64,000 bases of DNA from JAEUJM01 sp044221555 (GCA_044221555.1 JBGAOY010000001.1:1-64000); one strand, 5' to 3'; numbered from the stretch's first letter, positions 28,333 through 37,078 are shown. The notes: a model not told the origin generated them from the letters alone. Translations and numbers: made by a program.

Positions 28333-28845
28333 ATGAACCTCCTCCACAACGTGCGCCGGTTCTTCGGGTCGTTGCGTCCCGGTCCGCCGAGGCGCCAGGA
28401 CCGGGCGTGGGCCGAGGGTCACCTGTCGCCTGCCGAGGTCGAGCTGTGGCGCCGGATGTCGAACCCCGACCAGCGCCACGCGGTGCGGGTGGCCCGGCGG
28501 GTGGAGATCGCGTTGGGTCACGAGGCCACGGCGCCGGTGATGGCGGCCGCGCTGCTGCACGACGTCGGCAAGACCGACGCCCATCTGCGCACCTACGGCC
28601 GGGTGATCGCCACGGTGACGATCGCGTTGGCGGGGAAGCGGACCGTGGCGGCATGGACCCAGACCCGGGGACTGTGGCGCCGCATCGGCCTCTACGCCGA
28701 GTACACCGCGCTGGGGGCCGACATGTTGGCCCTGGCCGGGAGCGACCCGCTGACGGTGGCATGGGCGCGCGAGCACCACGACCCGCCCGACCAGTGGACC
28801 GTCCCGCGCGAGATCGGCGAGGTGCTCGCCGCCGCCGACGAGTGA
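28333..28845 (+). CDS. HD-domain phosphohydrolase-like protein
   Basis: 170 residues. QRHAVRVARRVEIALG, AALLHDVGKTDAHLRTYGRV and ARE-HHDP supply the His, His-Asp and later His pattern of HD-fold metal phosphohydrolases. The region RVIATVTIALAGKRTV between is hydrophobic but probably packed. The family in actinobacteria is uncharacterised; nucleotide or second-messenger hydrolysis is possible. ATG 28333 is 55 bases after the DksA-like gene and 13 bases precede the next gene, so an operon is likely. Confidence 0.82.
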   Translation: MNLLHNVRRFFGSLRPGPPRRQDRAWAEGHLSPAEVELWRRMSNPDQRHAVRVARRVEIALGHEATAPVMAAALLHDVGKTDAHLRTYGRVIATVTIALAGKRTVAAWTQTRGLWRRIGLYAEYTALGADMLALAGSDPLTVAWAREHHDPPDQWTVPREIGEVLAAADE

Positions 28846-28858
28846 GCCCGGCTCGCCG

Positions 28859-29125
28859 GTGACGATCCTCGTGGACCAGGCGGTCTGGCCCTGGCGCGGG
28901 CGGCGCTGGGCGCACCTCGTGAGCGATCAGGACTACGACGAGCTCCACGCGTTCGCCGAGCAGCTGGGCATCCCCCGGCGGGCCTTCCAGGGTGACCACT
29001 ACGACGTGCCCGCCGACTACCGCGAGCGGGCCATCGCACTGGGTGCAGAGGCCGTCGACGCCCGGGTGCTGGTCCGCCGGCTGCGTGAGGCCGGTCTCCG
29101 CCGGCCGGCTCGTCGACGCACCTGA
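28859..29125 (+). CDS. DUF4031 domain protein
   Basis: An 88-residue protein matching DUF4031: ILVDQAVWPWRGRRWAHLVSD, then DELHAFAEQLGIPRRAFQGD and HYDVPADYRERAIALGAEAV. The family is small, common in actinobacteria and without known function. GTG start 13 bases after the HD gene, followed after 5 bases by the ATPase gene, so it probably belongs to the same transcript. Confidence 0.82.
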   Translation: MTILVDQAVWPWRGRRWAHLVSDQDYDELHAFAEQLGIPRRAFQGDHYDVPADYRERAIALGAEAVDARVLVRRLREAGLRRPARRRT

Positions 29126-29130
29126 CGCAA

Positions 29131-30429
29131 ATGAGCCGTACGGCTCTGTGCCCGGGCCCGCTCGATGTCGATGACCGACCAATGATCGACATCTCGGCAC
29201 CCGGTGAGCTGGCGCAACTCGGAGTGCCCGAGGCGCTCGTGCTCGACATCGTGCTGCGCAGGATGCTGCGAGACGGGCACTCGTCGACGGTGCGGTTGGC
29301 CCACGACGTGGCGATCACGCCCTATGCCATGGAGCAGGCCCTCTCGGAGCTGCGCGATCTCCGCCTCGTCGAGGTGCTGCGCCTCGACGGCCGCAACATG
29401 GAGGTGGTGCTGACCGACCTCGGTCGGGAGCAGGCGACGGCTCGCCTGGCCCTGTGCCGGTACGTCGGGGCGGTACCGATCAGCCTCGCCTACTACGACC
29501 GGGTGGTGCGGGCCCAACAGGGTCGGCCCAACGTCCACCACGACACGATCCGCTCCGCGTTCACCGACCTGGTGATCAACGACAGCCTGCTCGACGAGCT
29601 CGGGCCGGCGATCCGCTCGAAGGGCGCGATGTTCCTCTACGGCCCGCCCGGCACCGGCAAGTCGTCCATCGCCGAGCGACTCATCCGGGTGCACGGCGAC
29701 CACGTCCTGATCCCGCAGGCGGTCGAGGTCGACGGGCAGATCATCACCGTGTTCGACCCGGTGCTGCACCGTCCGGCGGCGTCACAGCCGGCCCGCTTGG
29801 ACCCTCGTTGGATCCTCTGCGAGCGTCCGAGCGTCATCGTCGGCGGCGAGCTGTCCGCCGGTCAGCTCGACCTCACCTTCCAGTCCCACGCCGGGATCTA
29901 CCTGGCCCCTCTGCAGATGCAGGCCAACAACGGCATCCTGGTGATCGACGACTTCGGCCGCCAGTCGGTGCGGCCCGAGCAGTTGTTGAACCGGTGGATC
30001 GTGCCGCTGGATCGCGGCATCGACTACCTCACGCTCGACTACGGCGTGAAGTTCGAGGTGCCCTGCCTCACCAAGATCGTCTTCTCCACCAACATGGAGC
30101 CGGCGAACCTGGCGGATGAGGCGTTCTTCCGGCGCATCCGCTCCAAGGTGCTGATCCCCGCCATGGACGACGCCCAGTTCGACGAGGTGCTGTTCCGGGT
30201 CGCCCGGCACGCCGGCGTTCAGTTGACACCGGGCGCGTCGGAGCGGCTGCGGGCCGCCAGCCGCCAACAGGGCGACGGCGACCTCCGGCCCTACCTGCCC
30301 TCCGCGGTCTGCGATCTCGTCGTGTCCATCAGCGAGTACGAGGACGTCAGCCCCGTCCTCGACGCGGCCATGGTCGACCGGATCGTCACCCTCTTCTTCA
30401 CCCAGGACCAGGCGATGGTCGCCGACTAG
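29131..30429 (+). CDS. AAA ATPase with N-terminal winged-helix domain
   Basis: 432 residues. Residues ~30-110 read as a winged helix (RMLRDGHSSTVRLAHDVAIT, ALSELRDLRLVEVLRLDG, VVLTDLGREQA). Then an AAA core: Walker A GPPGTGKSS (~171-178), Walker B ILVIDDFGR (Asp-Asp instead of Asp-Glu), sensor KIVFSTNMEP and FFRRIRSKV with possible arginine finger. Similar stand-alone ATPases occur in many bacteria; their role is unknown. Start is uncertain: ATG 29131 or ATG 29182, neither with a good ribosome site. A TAG stop at 30427 is followed by a small hairpin. Confidence 0.8.
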   Translation: MSRTALCPGPLDVDDRPMIDISAPGELAQLGVPEALVLDIVLRRMLRDGHSSTVRLAHDVAITPYAMEQALSELRDLRLVEVLRLDGRNMEVVLTDLGREQATARLALCRYVGAVPISLAYYDRVVRAQQGRPNVHHDTIRSAFTDLVINDSLLDELGPAIRSKGAMFLYGPPGTGKSSIAERLIRVHGDHVLIPQAVEVDGQIITVFDPVLHRPAASQPARLDPRWILCERPSVIVGGELSAGQLDLTFQSHAGIYLAPLQMQANNGILVIDDFGRQSVRPEQLLNRWIVPLDRGIDYLTLDYGVKFEVPCLTKIVFSTNMEPANLADEAFFRRIRSKVLIPAMDDAQFDEVLFRVARHAGVQLTPGASERLRAASRQQGDGDLRPYLPSAVCDLVVSISEYEDVSPVLDAAMVDRIVTLFFTQDQAMVAD

Positions 30430-30433
30430 AGTC

Positions 30434-30450
30434 GGGCGGTCGAACCGCCC
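30434..30450 (+). terminator. Short hairpin after the AAA ATPase gene
   Basis: GGGCGGT, CGA loop, ACCGCCC: a perfect 7-bp stem 5 bases after the stop. No T-run follows. It may attenuate transcription between the ATPase and the acetyltransferase. The same stop forms a -10-like TAGAGT (30427-30432). Confidence 0.4.
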
Positions 30451-30531
30451 ACCGGCGCCCAGCGGACCCCTCTGGGCGATGCGAGCGATGGCGCCGATCA
30501 CGCCGATCGTCTGCCCGCCGCCACGGTCTCC

Positions 30532-30990
30532 TTGGCGGTGGTCGATCCTGCGCACCGACACGCGCGGCACTGCCTGTCGGCGTACTACGCCGAGTTGGAC
30601 GAGCGCTTCGACACCGGGTTCGAGCCGTCGGTGGCACGGCCCACGACGGTCGACGACATGCGCCCACCGTCGGGGCTGTTCCTCCTGGCGTCGCTGGGGG
30701 ATGACCCGGTGGGGTGCGGGGTGCTGAAGCTGCACGGCGACGAACCGGCCGAGATCAAACGGCTCTGGGTGGACGGCTCGGCCCGGGGCCTCGGGGTGGG
30801 CCGGCGCCTCTTGGCCGAGTTGGAGCGGCTGGCGGTCGAGCGGGGGTGCCCAGCCGTGCGCCTCGACACCAACCGCTCGCTCACCGAGGCCATCGCCCTG
30901 TACCGCTCCGCTGGTTATGTCGAGATCGGGGCGTTCAACGACGAGCCCTACGCCCACCACTGGTTCGAGAAGCGGTTGCCCGAGATCTAG
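30532..30990 (+). CDS. GNAT family N-acetyltransferase
   Basis: About 152 residues. RLWVDGSARGLGVGRRLLAELE carries the acetyl-CoA binding motif (RxxGxG), and RLDTNRSLTEAIALYRSAGYVEI is the C-terminal GNAT half. The opening HCLSAYYAELDERFDTGFEP resembles small stand-alone GNATs of the MarR-GNAT type. Start is uncertain: TTG 30532 or GTG 30538; the frame is open back to 30430 without another standard start. The stop TAG is shared tail to tail with trpS: the palindrome CTAG (30987-30990) ends both genes. Confidence 0.83.
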   Translation: MAVVDPAHRHARHCLSAYYAELDERFDTGFEPSVARPTTVDDMRPPSGLFLLASLGDDPVGCGVLKLHGDEPAEIKRLWVDGSARGLGVGRRLLAELERLAVERGCPAVRLDTNRSLTEAIALYRSAGYVEIGAFNDEPYAHHWFEKRLPEI

Positions 30991-31967
30991 CGGGGGAGCA
31001 GGCCGATGTTGCGCTTGGCCCGGTCGAGGACGTCGGACGACACCGCCTGGGCCTTCGCCGCGCCCTTCTCGAGGATGGCGTGCATGGCCTCGGGGTCGGC
31101 GGCCAGCTCGGCGTAGCGCTCCTGGATCGGGCGCAGCAGCTCCACCACCGCCTCGGCGGTGTCGGCCTTGAGCGGGCCGTACTGGGTGTAGCCGGCCGCC
31201 GCCTCCTGGGGGGTGCGGCCGGTGGCGGCGCCCAGGATGGACAGCAGGTTGGACACCCCCGGCTTGGCGGCGACGTCGTAGCGCACCTCGGACTCGGTGT
31301 CGGTGACGGCCCGCTTGATCTTCTTGGCGATGACGGCCGGCTCGTCCAGGACGAGGACGGTGCCGGCGGCGGAGTCGGCGGACTTGGACATCTTGTTCGT
31401 CGGCTCCTGGAGGTCCATCACCCGGGCGCCGGCTGCGGGGACCACGGCCTCGGGCACCACGAAGGTGTCGCCGTAGCGGTGGTTGAAGCGCAGCGCCACG
31501 TCGCGCGTGAGCTCGACGTGCTGGCGCTGGTCCTCGCCGACGGGCACCCGTTCGGTGTCGTACAGCAGGATGTCGGCCGCCTGCAGGGCCGGGTAGGTGA
31601 GCAGTGCGGTGGACACGAAGTCGGCCTTCTCGGACTTCTCCTTGAACTGGGCCATGCGCCGCATCTCGCCGAACGAGGCGGTGCACTCCATCAGCCAGGC
31701 GCCCTCGGCGTGCTCGTGCACGTGGCTCTGCACGAAGAGGGTGCAGGCGTCGGGGTCGACGCCGACGGCCACGAGCAGGCGGGCCAGCGCGAGGGTGTGG
31801 TCGCGCAGGCGCACCGGGTCGTGGGCGACGGTGAGAGCGTGCAGGTCGACCACGCAGAACACGCAGTCGGACTCGTGCTGGGCGGTCACCCACTGCATCA
31901 GCGCGCCCAGCAGGTTGCCGAGGTGGACGTCGCCGGTCGGCTGGATGCCGGAGAAAACACGTGCCAT
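30987..31967 (-). CDS. trpS: Tryptophanyl-tRNA synthetase
   Basis: A 326-residue class I aminoacyl-tRNA synthetase charging tRNA-Trp. RVFSGIQPTGDVHLGNLLGA contains the HxGN variant (HLGN) of the HIGH motif, EPTNKMSKS is the KMSKS loop, and LLTYPALQAADILLYDTERV with VGEDQRQHVELTRDVA are TrpS landmarks. Start ATG 31967 has TATCCT ending 7 bases upstream; an ATG further out (32075) would overlap scpA's start region. Convergent with the acetyltransferase through a shared CTAG, divergent from scpA. Confidence 0.97.
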   Translation of the reverse strand: MARVFSGIQPTGDVHLGNLLGALMQWVTAQHESDCVFCVVDLHALTVAHDPVRLRDHTLALARLLVAVGVDPDACTLFVQSHVHEHAEGAWLMECTASFGEMRRMAQFKEKSEKADFVSTALLTYPALQAADILLYDTERVPVGEDQRQHVELTRDVALRFNHRYGDTFVVPEAVVPAAGARVMDLQEPTNKMSKSADSAAGTVLVLDEPAVIAKKIKRAVTDTESEVRYDVAAKPGVSNLLSILGAATGRTPQEAAAGYTQYGPLKADTAEAVVELLRPIQERYAELAADPEAMHAILEKGAAKAQAVSSDVLDRAKRNIGLLPR

Positions 31968-31974
31968 GGCCCCG

Positions 31975-31980
31975 AGGATA
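31975..31980 (-). promoter_or_regulatory. -10 element TATCCT for trpS
   Basis: TATCCT on the minus strand ends 7 bases before the trpS ATG. No Shine-Dalgarno lies between, so a leaderless transcript is expected. Confidence 0.5.
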
Positions 31981-32044
31981 GGCATCCGGGGGTCTGGCGC
32001 CCGAGACGGATTCCGGCATGCACCGGAGCGCCCGGTCGGCCCTC

Positions 32045-32050
32045 TAGAGT
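32045..32050 (+). promoter_or_regulatory. -10-like TAGAGT for scpA
   Basis: TAGAGT ends 9 bases before the scpA GTG. The spacing allows a transcript with a leader of zero to three bases. Confidence 0.35.
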
Positions 32051-32059
32051 CGGAGCACA

Positions 32060-32911
32060 GTGTCCGAGCTCGCACCAGGCCAGACCACGACCCCGATGAC
32101 GGCCCCGGCGGCGACGGGGTCGTATGCGGTCCACACCCCCGTGTACGACGGTCCCTTCGACCTGCTGTTGCACCTGATCCTGCGCGATCAGGTCGACCTC
32201 TACGAGGTCACGCTCACCAAGATCGTCGACGCCTACCTCGTCGAGCTCGAGCGCATGGAGACACTCGACCTCGACGTGGCCACCGAGTTCCTGTTGATCG
32301 CGGCGACGCTGGTGGAGCTGAAGTCGCGCCGCCTGCTGCCCGGCGACGACGAGCTCGACCTCGACGACGAGCTGGCCCTGTGGGAGGAGCGAGACCTGCT
32401 GCTCGCCCGCCTGCTCGAGTGCAAGACCTTCAAGGACGCGTCGGTGGTGCTGGCCCGGCTGGCAGCCGAGGCCGGTCGCTCGCTGCCCCGCACCGCCGGC
32501 CTCGAGGAGCGCTTCCTCGACGTGGCCCCCGACCTGCTGGCCGGCGTGTCGCCCGAGCACCTGCGCGACGCCCTGGTGCGGGCCCTGACCCCCAAACCGG
32601 TGGCCCGCATCGACCTGGAGCACGTCGCCCCGATCCGCATGAGCGTGGCCGAGGCGGTCGAGGAGCTCGTCGACGAGCTCCCTCGGGTCGGGGCCATCTC
32701 GTTCCGGGCCCTCACCCAGTCCTTCGTCGAGCGGCTCGAGGTGGTGGTGCGCTTCCTGGCCATCCTGGAGATGTTCAAGCAGGGGTGGGTCGATCTCGAC
32801 CAGGCCGAGACCTTCGGCGAGATCCGCATCCTCTGGATCGGCGCCGGCGCGGACGACGATGCGGGCCCCGTCGACACCGAGTTGGCCTCGATCGACGCCT
32901 ACGAGGGCTGA
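32060..32911 (+). CDS. scpA: Segregation and condensation protein A (kleisin)
   Basis: A 283-residue kleisin that bridges SMC heads and, with ScpB, forms the bacterial condensin. YDGPFDLLLHLILRDQVDLYEV is the SMC-neck binding N terminus; FLLIAATLVELKSRRLLP is the middle; a C-terminal winged helix ends with AILEMFKQGWVDLDQAETFG. GTG start with a -10-like TAGAGT just upstream. scpB follows after 5 bases. Confidence 0.95.
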   Translation: MSELAPGQTTTPMTAPAATGSYAVHTPVYDGPFDLLLHLILRDQVDLYEVTLTKIVDAYLVELERMETLDLDVATEFLLIAATLVELKSRRLLPGDDELDLDDELALWEERDLLLARLLECKTFKDASVVLARLAAEAGRSLPRTAGLEERFLDVAPDLLAGVSPEHLRDALVRALTPKPVARIDLEHVAPIRMSVAEAVEELVDELPRVGAISFRALTQSFVERLEVVVRFLAILEMFKQGWVDLDQAETFGEIRILWIGAGADDDAGPVDTELASIDAYEG

Positions 32912-32916
32912 CGGCC

Positions 32917-33543
32917 GTGGCCAGCGAAGCGGTTCGGGCCATCGAGGCCATCTTGATGGTGGCCGACCAACCGGTCGAGCCCCATCTGCTCTCGCAGCTC
33001 CTCGAGGTGTCGGCCGACCGGGTCGACGAGCTCTGCGCCGAGCTGGCCGCGGGTTACGAGGCCGACCAGCGGGGGTTCTCGCTCGTGCGGGTGGCCGGCG
33101 GCTACCGGTTCCAGAGCCACCCCGACCTGGCGCCCTACGTCGAGCGCTTCGTGCTCGAGGGCCAGTCGGCCCGCCTGTCGGCGGCGGCGCTCGAGACCCT
33201 GGCCATCGTCGCCTACAAGCAGCCGGTGTCGCGCGCCCAGGTGTCGGCTATCCGTGGCGTCGACGTCGACGGGGTGATGCGCACCCTGCAACAGCGGGGC
33301 TACATCGCCGAGACGGCCCGCGACCCCGGGCCCGGTCAGGCCATCCTGTTCGGCACCACCGATCTGTTCCTCGAGAAGCTGGGCCTCTACTCGCTCGACG
33401 ACCTGCCCCCGCTCGGCGAGTTCGTGCCCGACGCCCGGGTCGTGGAGGCCCTCGAGCAGGGGCTGCGGCCCGAGCGCGCCGACGAGGCGCCACCCGCGCC
33501 GGGGCCCACCGACCCGGGGGCGGCACCCCGTGTCGACGACTGA
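32917..33543 (+). CDS. scpB: Segregation and condensation protein B
   Basis: A 208-residue protein with two winged-helix domains: AIEAILMVADQPVEPHLLSQ (first) and SAAALETLAIVAYKQPVSRA with IRGVDVDGVMRTLQQRGYI (second), both diagnostic of ScpB. It dimerises and binds ScpA. The Pro/Glu-rich tail after ~180 is variable. GTG start at 32917 follows scpA closely; the 3' end overlaps the pseudouridine synthase gene by 14 bases. Confidence 0.95.
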   Translation: MASEAVRAIEAILMVADQPVEPHLLSQLLEVSADRVDELCAELAAGYEADQRGFSLVRVAGGYRFQSHPDLAPYVERFVLEGQSARLSAAALETLAIVAYKQPVSRAQVSAIRGVDVDGVMRTLQQRGYIAETARDPGPGQAILFGTTDLFLEKLGLYSLDDLPPLGEFVPDARVVEALEQGLRPERADEAPPAPGPTDPGAAPRVDD

Positions 33544-34348
33544 CCGCCCGGCGCCCCGCGAACGACTGCAGAAGGCCCTGGCCCGGGCCGGGCTGGGGAG
33601 CCGCCGGGCGTGCGAGGAGCTGATCGCCGACGAGCGGGTGACGGTGAACGGCGTGGTGGCGACGCTGGGCGACCGGGTCGACCCGGACGCCGACGTGGTG
33701 GCCGTCGACGGGGCCGTGGTGGGTGTGCGGCCTGGGCTGGTGCACTACGTGTTGAACAAGCCGGCGGGTGTGGTCACCACCGCCGACGACCCTCAGGGCC
33801 GGCCCACGGTGCTCGACCTGGTGCCCACGACGCCCCGTGTGCACCCGGTGGGCCGCCTCGATCTCGACACCGAGGGCCTCCTGCTGCTCACCAACGAGGG
33901 CGAGCTCACCCACCGGCTCACCCACCCGTCGTTCGGGGTGGACAAGGAGTACCTGGCCGAGGTGCAGGGCACCCCCAGCCGGGGCGCGCTGCGCCGCCTC
34001 CGCGAGGGCGTGGAGCTCGACGACGGCCTCACCGCCCCCGCCCGGGTCTCGCTGCTCGAGGGCAACCTGCTGCGCATCACCCTCCACGAGGGCCGCAACC
34101 GCCAGGTCCGGCGGATGTGCGAGGCGGTGGGCCATCCCGTGCGGCGCCTGGTGCGCACCCGGATCGGGCCGCTCACCGACCGCACGCTGGCCCCGGGGGA
34201 GTGGCGTGTGCTCACGGGCGCCGAGGTGCACGAGCTCCGGCTCGCCGCCGAATCGGTCGAGGAGCCCGAGGACGACGGGGCCGACAGGGCCGACGGGCCC
34301 GACGACTCGGACGTCCCGGGCGATCCTGCGCGACGCGGGCACCGGTAG
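33530..34348 (+). CDS. rluB: rRNA pseudouridine synthase, RsuA/RluB type
   Basis: A 272-residue enzyme with an S4 domain (ERLQKALARAGLGSRRACEE) and a pseudouridine synthase domain: HYVLNKPAGVVTT, VGRLDLDTEGLLLLTNEG (catalytic Asp in GRLDLDTEG) and EGRNRQVRRMCEAVGHPV. It isomerises a specific rRNA uridine; in actinobacteria this gene lies after scpB (Rv1711). An acidic tail (EEPEDDGADRADGPDD) is added. GTG start inside scpB. Its TAG stop is the start of the aroH -10 hexamer. Confidence 0.92.
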   Translation: MSTTDRPAPRERLQKALARAGLGSRRACEELIADERVTVNGVVATLGDRVDPDADVVAVDGAVVGVRPGLVHYVLNKPAGVVTTADDPQGRPTVLDLVPTTPRVHPVGRLDLDTEGLLLLTNEGELTHRLTHPSFGVDKEYLAEVQGTPSRGALRRLREGVELDDGLTAPARVSLLEGNLLRITLHEGRNRQVRRMCEAVGHPVRRLVRTRIGPLTDRTLAPGEWRVLTGAEVHELRLAAESVEEPEDDGADRADGPDDSDVPGDPARRGHR

Positions 34349-34351
34349 GCT
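34346..34351 (+). promoter_or_regulatory. -10-like TAGGCT overlapping the rluB stop codon
   Basis: TAGGCT begins with the rluB stop and ends 8 bases before GTG 34360 of aroH. A second internal promoter for the aromatic genes is possible. Confidence 0.35.
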
Positions 34352-34359
34352 CCGGGGTC

Positions 34360-34725
34360 GTGTCTCCCGTGCGAGCCCTGCGTGGCGCCACCACGATCGA
34401 CCAGGACGACCGAGAGCACCTCGCCGAGCGGGTGCTGGCCCTGCTCGAGGCCATGTTCGCCCGCAACGAGATCGACCACGACCAGCTCATCTCGGTGATC
34501 TTCACGGCCACCGCCGACATCCACTCGGCCTTTCCGGCCACGGTGGCCCGGCGCGCCGGGCTCGGCGACGTGCCCCTGCTCTGCGCCCAGGAGCTGGTCA
34601 TCGACGGTGGGACCCCGTTGTGCATCCGCGTGCTCATGCACCTCGACACCGAGACACCGCGGTCCGAGCTGCACCACGTGTACCTCGAGGGGGCGCGCGG
34701 CCTCCGCGACGACCTCCCCGACTAG
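34360..34725 (+). CDS. aroH: Chorismate mutase, monofunctional AroH class
   Basis: A 121-residue AroH-fold chorismate mutase converting chorismate to prephenate. VRALRGATTIDQDDREHLAE, FTATADIHSAFPATVARRAG, PLLCAQELVI and IRVLMHLDTE with HHVYLEGARGLRDDL align along the full length of Bacillus AroH, including the active-site arginines. GTG 34360 chosen; GTG 34369 would also fit. It supplies prephenate for the adjacent tyrA. Confidence 0.93.
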   Translation: MSPVRALRGATTIDQDDREHLAERVLALLEAMFARNEIDHDQLISVIFTATADIHSAFPATVARRAGLGDVPLLCAQELVIDGGTPLCIRVLMHLDTETPRSELHHVYLEGARGLRDDLPD

Positions 34726-34736
34726 GCGGCGGGGTC

Positions 34737-35801
34737 ATGGCAGGGCGCGCCGGCCTCGTCGGCACCGGCCTCATCGGGGGCTCGATCGGGATGGCGCTGC
34801 GGCGCCAGGGGTGGCACGTGAGCGGCGTGGACCTCGATCCCGACCGCGCCGCCCGCGCCCTCGAGCTCGGGGCGCTCGACGCCGTGGGTCGCGACCCCGG
34901 CGCCGACGTGACCTTCGTGGCCACCCCGGTGGGCGCGGTGGCCGAGCTGTCCCGCGCGGTGCTCGGGACGGGTAGCGGGGTGGTGACCGACGTCGGCAGT
35001 GTGAAGGGCCCGATCGTGCGGGCGGTGGGCGATGCCCGGTTCGTCGGTGGGCACCCCATGGCCGGCTCCGAGCAGGAGGGCGTGGACGGCGCCCGGCCCG
35101 ACCTGTTCGAGGGCGCGGTGTGGGTGCTCACGCCCGACGACACCACCGACGAGACCGCGTACACCACCGTGCGGTCGACGGTCTCGACCTTCGGCGCCGA
35201 GGTCGTGGCCCTCCCCCCGGATCGCCACGACTCGCTGGTGGCCGTGGTGTCGCACGTCCCGCACCTCACCGCCGCCACCCTCATGGCACTGGCCGACGAG
35301 CGGTCGGCCGACCACCGGGCCCTGCTGCGCCTGGCCGCCGGCGGTTTCCGGGACATGACGCGGGTGGCGGCCGGGCACCCCGGCATCTGGCCCGACATCT
35401 GCACGGAGAACCAGGGCGCCATCGTCGAGACGCTCGACCGGCTCATCGCCGCGCTGGGCCAGATGCGCGACGTGGTGGCCGCCGGCGACCGGGCGGCCCT
35501 GCTGGGTCGGCTCGAGTCGGCTCGGCTGGCCCGTGCCAACCTGCCGGTCCGCTACGCGCAGCCCGACCAGCTCACGGAGCTCCGCGTGCCGGTACCCGAC
35601 CGTCCTGGTGCACTCGCCGAGGTCACCACCCTGGCCACCGAGCTCGACGTCAACATCGCCGACCTCGAACTGGCCCACTCGTCCGAGGGCGACAAGGGCG
35701 TGATGATCCTGCTGGTCGAGTCGACCGAGGCCCACCGCCTCATCCGCGCCCTGCAGCGGCGCGGCTACGTGGTGGCCGAGCGCCCGCTGGAGGGCCGCTG
35801 A
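34737..35801 (+). CDS. tyrA: Prephenate dehydrogenase with ACT domain
   Basis: A 354-residue NAD-dependent dehydrogenase of tyrosine synthesis. GLVGTGLIGGSIGMALRRQG is the dinucleotide-binding fold; VGGHPMAGSEQEG and VSHVPHLTAATLMALA hold catalytic residues. The C terminus (~285-354; VPDRPGALAEVTTLATELDV) is an ACT domain, implying feedback control by an amino acid, probably tyrosine. ATG is 11 bases after aroH and the stop is 2 bases before aroA, so the three are co-expressed. Confidence 0.94.
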   Translation: MAGRAGLVGTGLIGGSIGMALRRQGWHVSGVDLDPDRAARALELGALDAVGRDPGADVTFVATPVGAVAELSRAVLGTGSGVVTDVGSVKGPIVRAVGDARFVGGHPMAGSEQEGVDGARPDLFEGAVWVLTPDDTTDETAYTTVRSTVSTFGAEVVALPPDRHDSLVAVVSHVPHLTAATLMALADERSADHRALLRLAAGGFRDMTRVAAGHPGIWPDICTENQGAIVETLDRLIAALGQMRDVVAAGDRAALLGRLESARLARANLPVRYAQPDQLTELRVPVPDRPGALAEVTTLATELDVNIADLELAHSSEGDKGVMILLVESTEAHRLIRALQRRGYVVAERPLEGR

Positions 35802-35803
35802 CG

Positions 35804-37078
35804 ATGCCCACGGCACTGCAGGTGCACGGACCGGCGCCGTTGCGGGGACGGGTGCGGGTGCCGGGCGACAAGTCGATCTCGCACCGGGCCCTCCTGCTCG
35901 CCGCGCTCGCCGACGGCACCACCACCATCCGCGGGCTGTCCCGGGGAGAGGACGTGGCCCACACCCGGGACGCGGTGGAGGCCCTCGGTGCCACGGTGGA
36001 GCCCTCGTCGGGTGTGGGGACGATCGCGGTCACCGGCGGCCGGCTGCGGGCTCCCGACCGAACCGTGGACGTCGGCAACTCGGGCACGGGCCTGCGCCTG
36101 CTGATGGGGCTGGCGGCGGGCATCGTGGGCAACACGCGGTTCGACGGCGACGAATCGATCCGGCGCCGGCCGATGGACCGGGTGGCCGTCCCGCTGCGCG
36201 CGATGGGCGCGACGGTGGAGGGCACCGGCGACACCTGCCGGGCGCCGCTCGCGGTTGCGGGGGGCGCGCTCCACGGCATCGACTACGACCTGCCGGTGGC
36301 CAGTGCCCAGGTGAAGGGCGCGGTGCTCCTGGCCGGCCTGGCCGCCGAGGGCGAGACCGTGGTGCGCGAGCGGCAGATCACTCGGGCCCACACCGAGGAG
36401 ATGCTGGCCGCCTTCGGCGCCGACGTGGCCGTGGGCGACGGCGTGGTGCGCCTGCGACCCGGGCGGCTCACCGCGAGCGACGTGGTGGTGCCCGGCGACC
36501 CGTCGCAGGCCGCCTTCTGGCTGGTGGCCGCCAGCGTGGTGCCCGGCAGCGACGTGACGGTGGAGGGGATCTACCTGGGCCCCGCCCGCAACGGCTTCCT
36601 CGACGTGCTGGCCCGCATGGGTGCCGACCTCGAGGTGGATCGTGCCACCGGCGACGTCCGCGCCCGCCACGCTCCGCTGCACGGCACCGACGTCACCCCC
36701 GACGAGATCCCGGGCCTGGTCGACGAGGTCCCGGCACTGGCGGTGGCGGCCGCGGTGGCCGACGGCCCCACCCGCTTCCTGGGGGCGGGGGAGTTGCGGG
36801 TGAAGGAGTCGGACCGCATCGCGACCGTGGTGTCGGAGCTCGGCGCCCTGGGGGCACGGGCCGAGCCGCTGGCCGACGGCCTGGCGATCGCCGGGGGTGG
36901 CCGGTTCCGGGCCGGCCGGGTCGACTCGCACGGTGACCATCGCATCGCCATGGCCGCGGCGATCGCGGCGCTGGCCGCGGAGGGCACGACCGAGATCGGC
37001 CGGTGGGACGTGGTGGCCACGAGTTATCCCGGGTTCGAGCAGGATCTGGAATCGTTGAGAGGGTGGACCGCACCATGA
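35804..37078 (+). CDS. aroA: 3-phosphoshikimate 1-carboxyvinyltransferase (EPSP synthase)
   Basis: A 424-residue shikimate-pathway enzyme joining PEP to shikimate 3-phosphate. RVPGDKSISHRALLLAALAD, GNSGTGLRLLMGLAAG, RRRPMDRVAVPLRAMGA, RVKESDRIATVVSEL and SHGDHRIAMAAAIAAL are the family signatures. RRPM and the GNSGTGLRL form suggest a glyphosate-sensitive-like or intermediate class I/II site, which I cannot rank further. The final ATGA overlaps a short poly-Thr frame that runs to cmk. Confidence 0.96.
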   Translation: MPTALQVHGPAPLRGRVRVPGDKSISHRALLLAALADGTTTIRGLSRGEDVAHTRDAVEALGATVEPSSGVGTIAVTGGRLRAPDRTVDVGNSGTGLRLLMGLAAGIVGNTRFDGDESIRRRPMDRVAVPLRAMGATVEGTGDTCRAPLAVAGGALHGIDYDLPVASAQVKGAVLLAGLAAEGETVVRERQITRAHTEEMLAAFGADVAVGDGVVRLRPGRLTASDVVVPGDPSQAAFWLVAASVVPGSDVTVEGIYLGPARNGFLDVLARMGADLEVDRATGDVRARHAPLHGTDVTPDEIPGLVDEVPALAVAAAVADGPTRFLGAGELRVKESDRIATVVSELGALGARAEPLADGLAIAGGGRFRAGRVDSHGDHRIAMAAAIAALAAEGTTEIGRWDVVATSYPGFEQDLESLRGWTAP

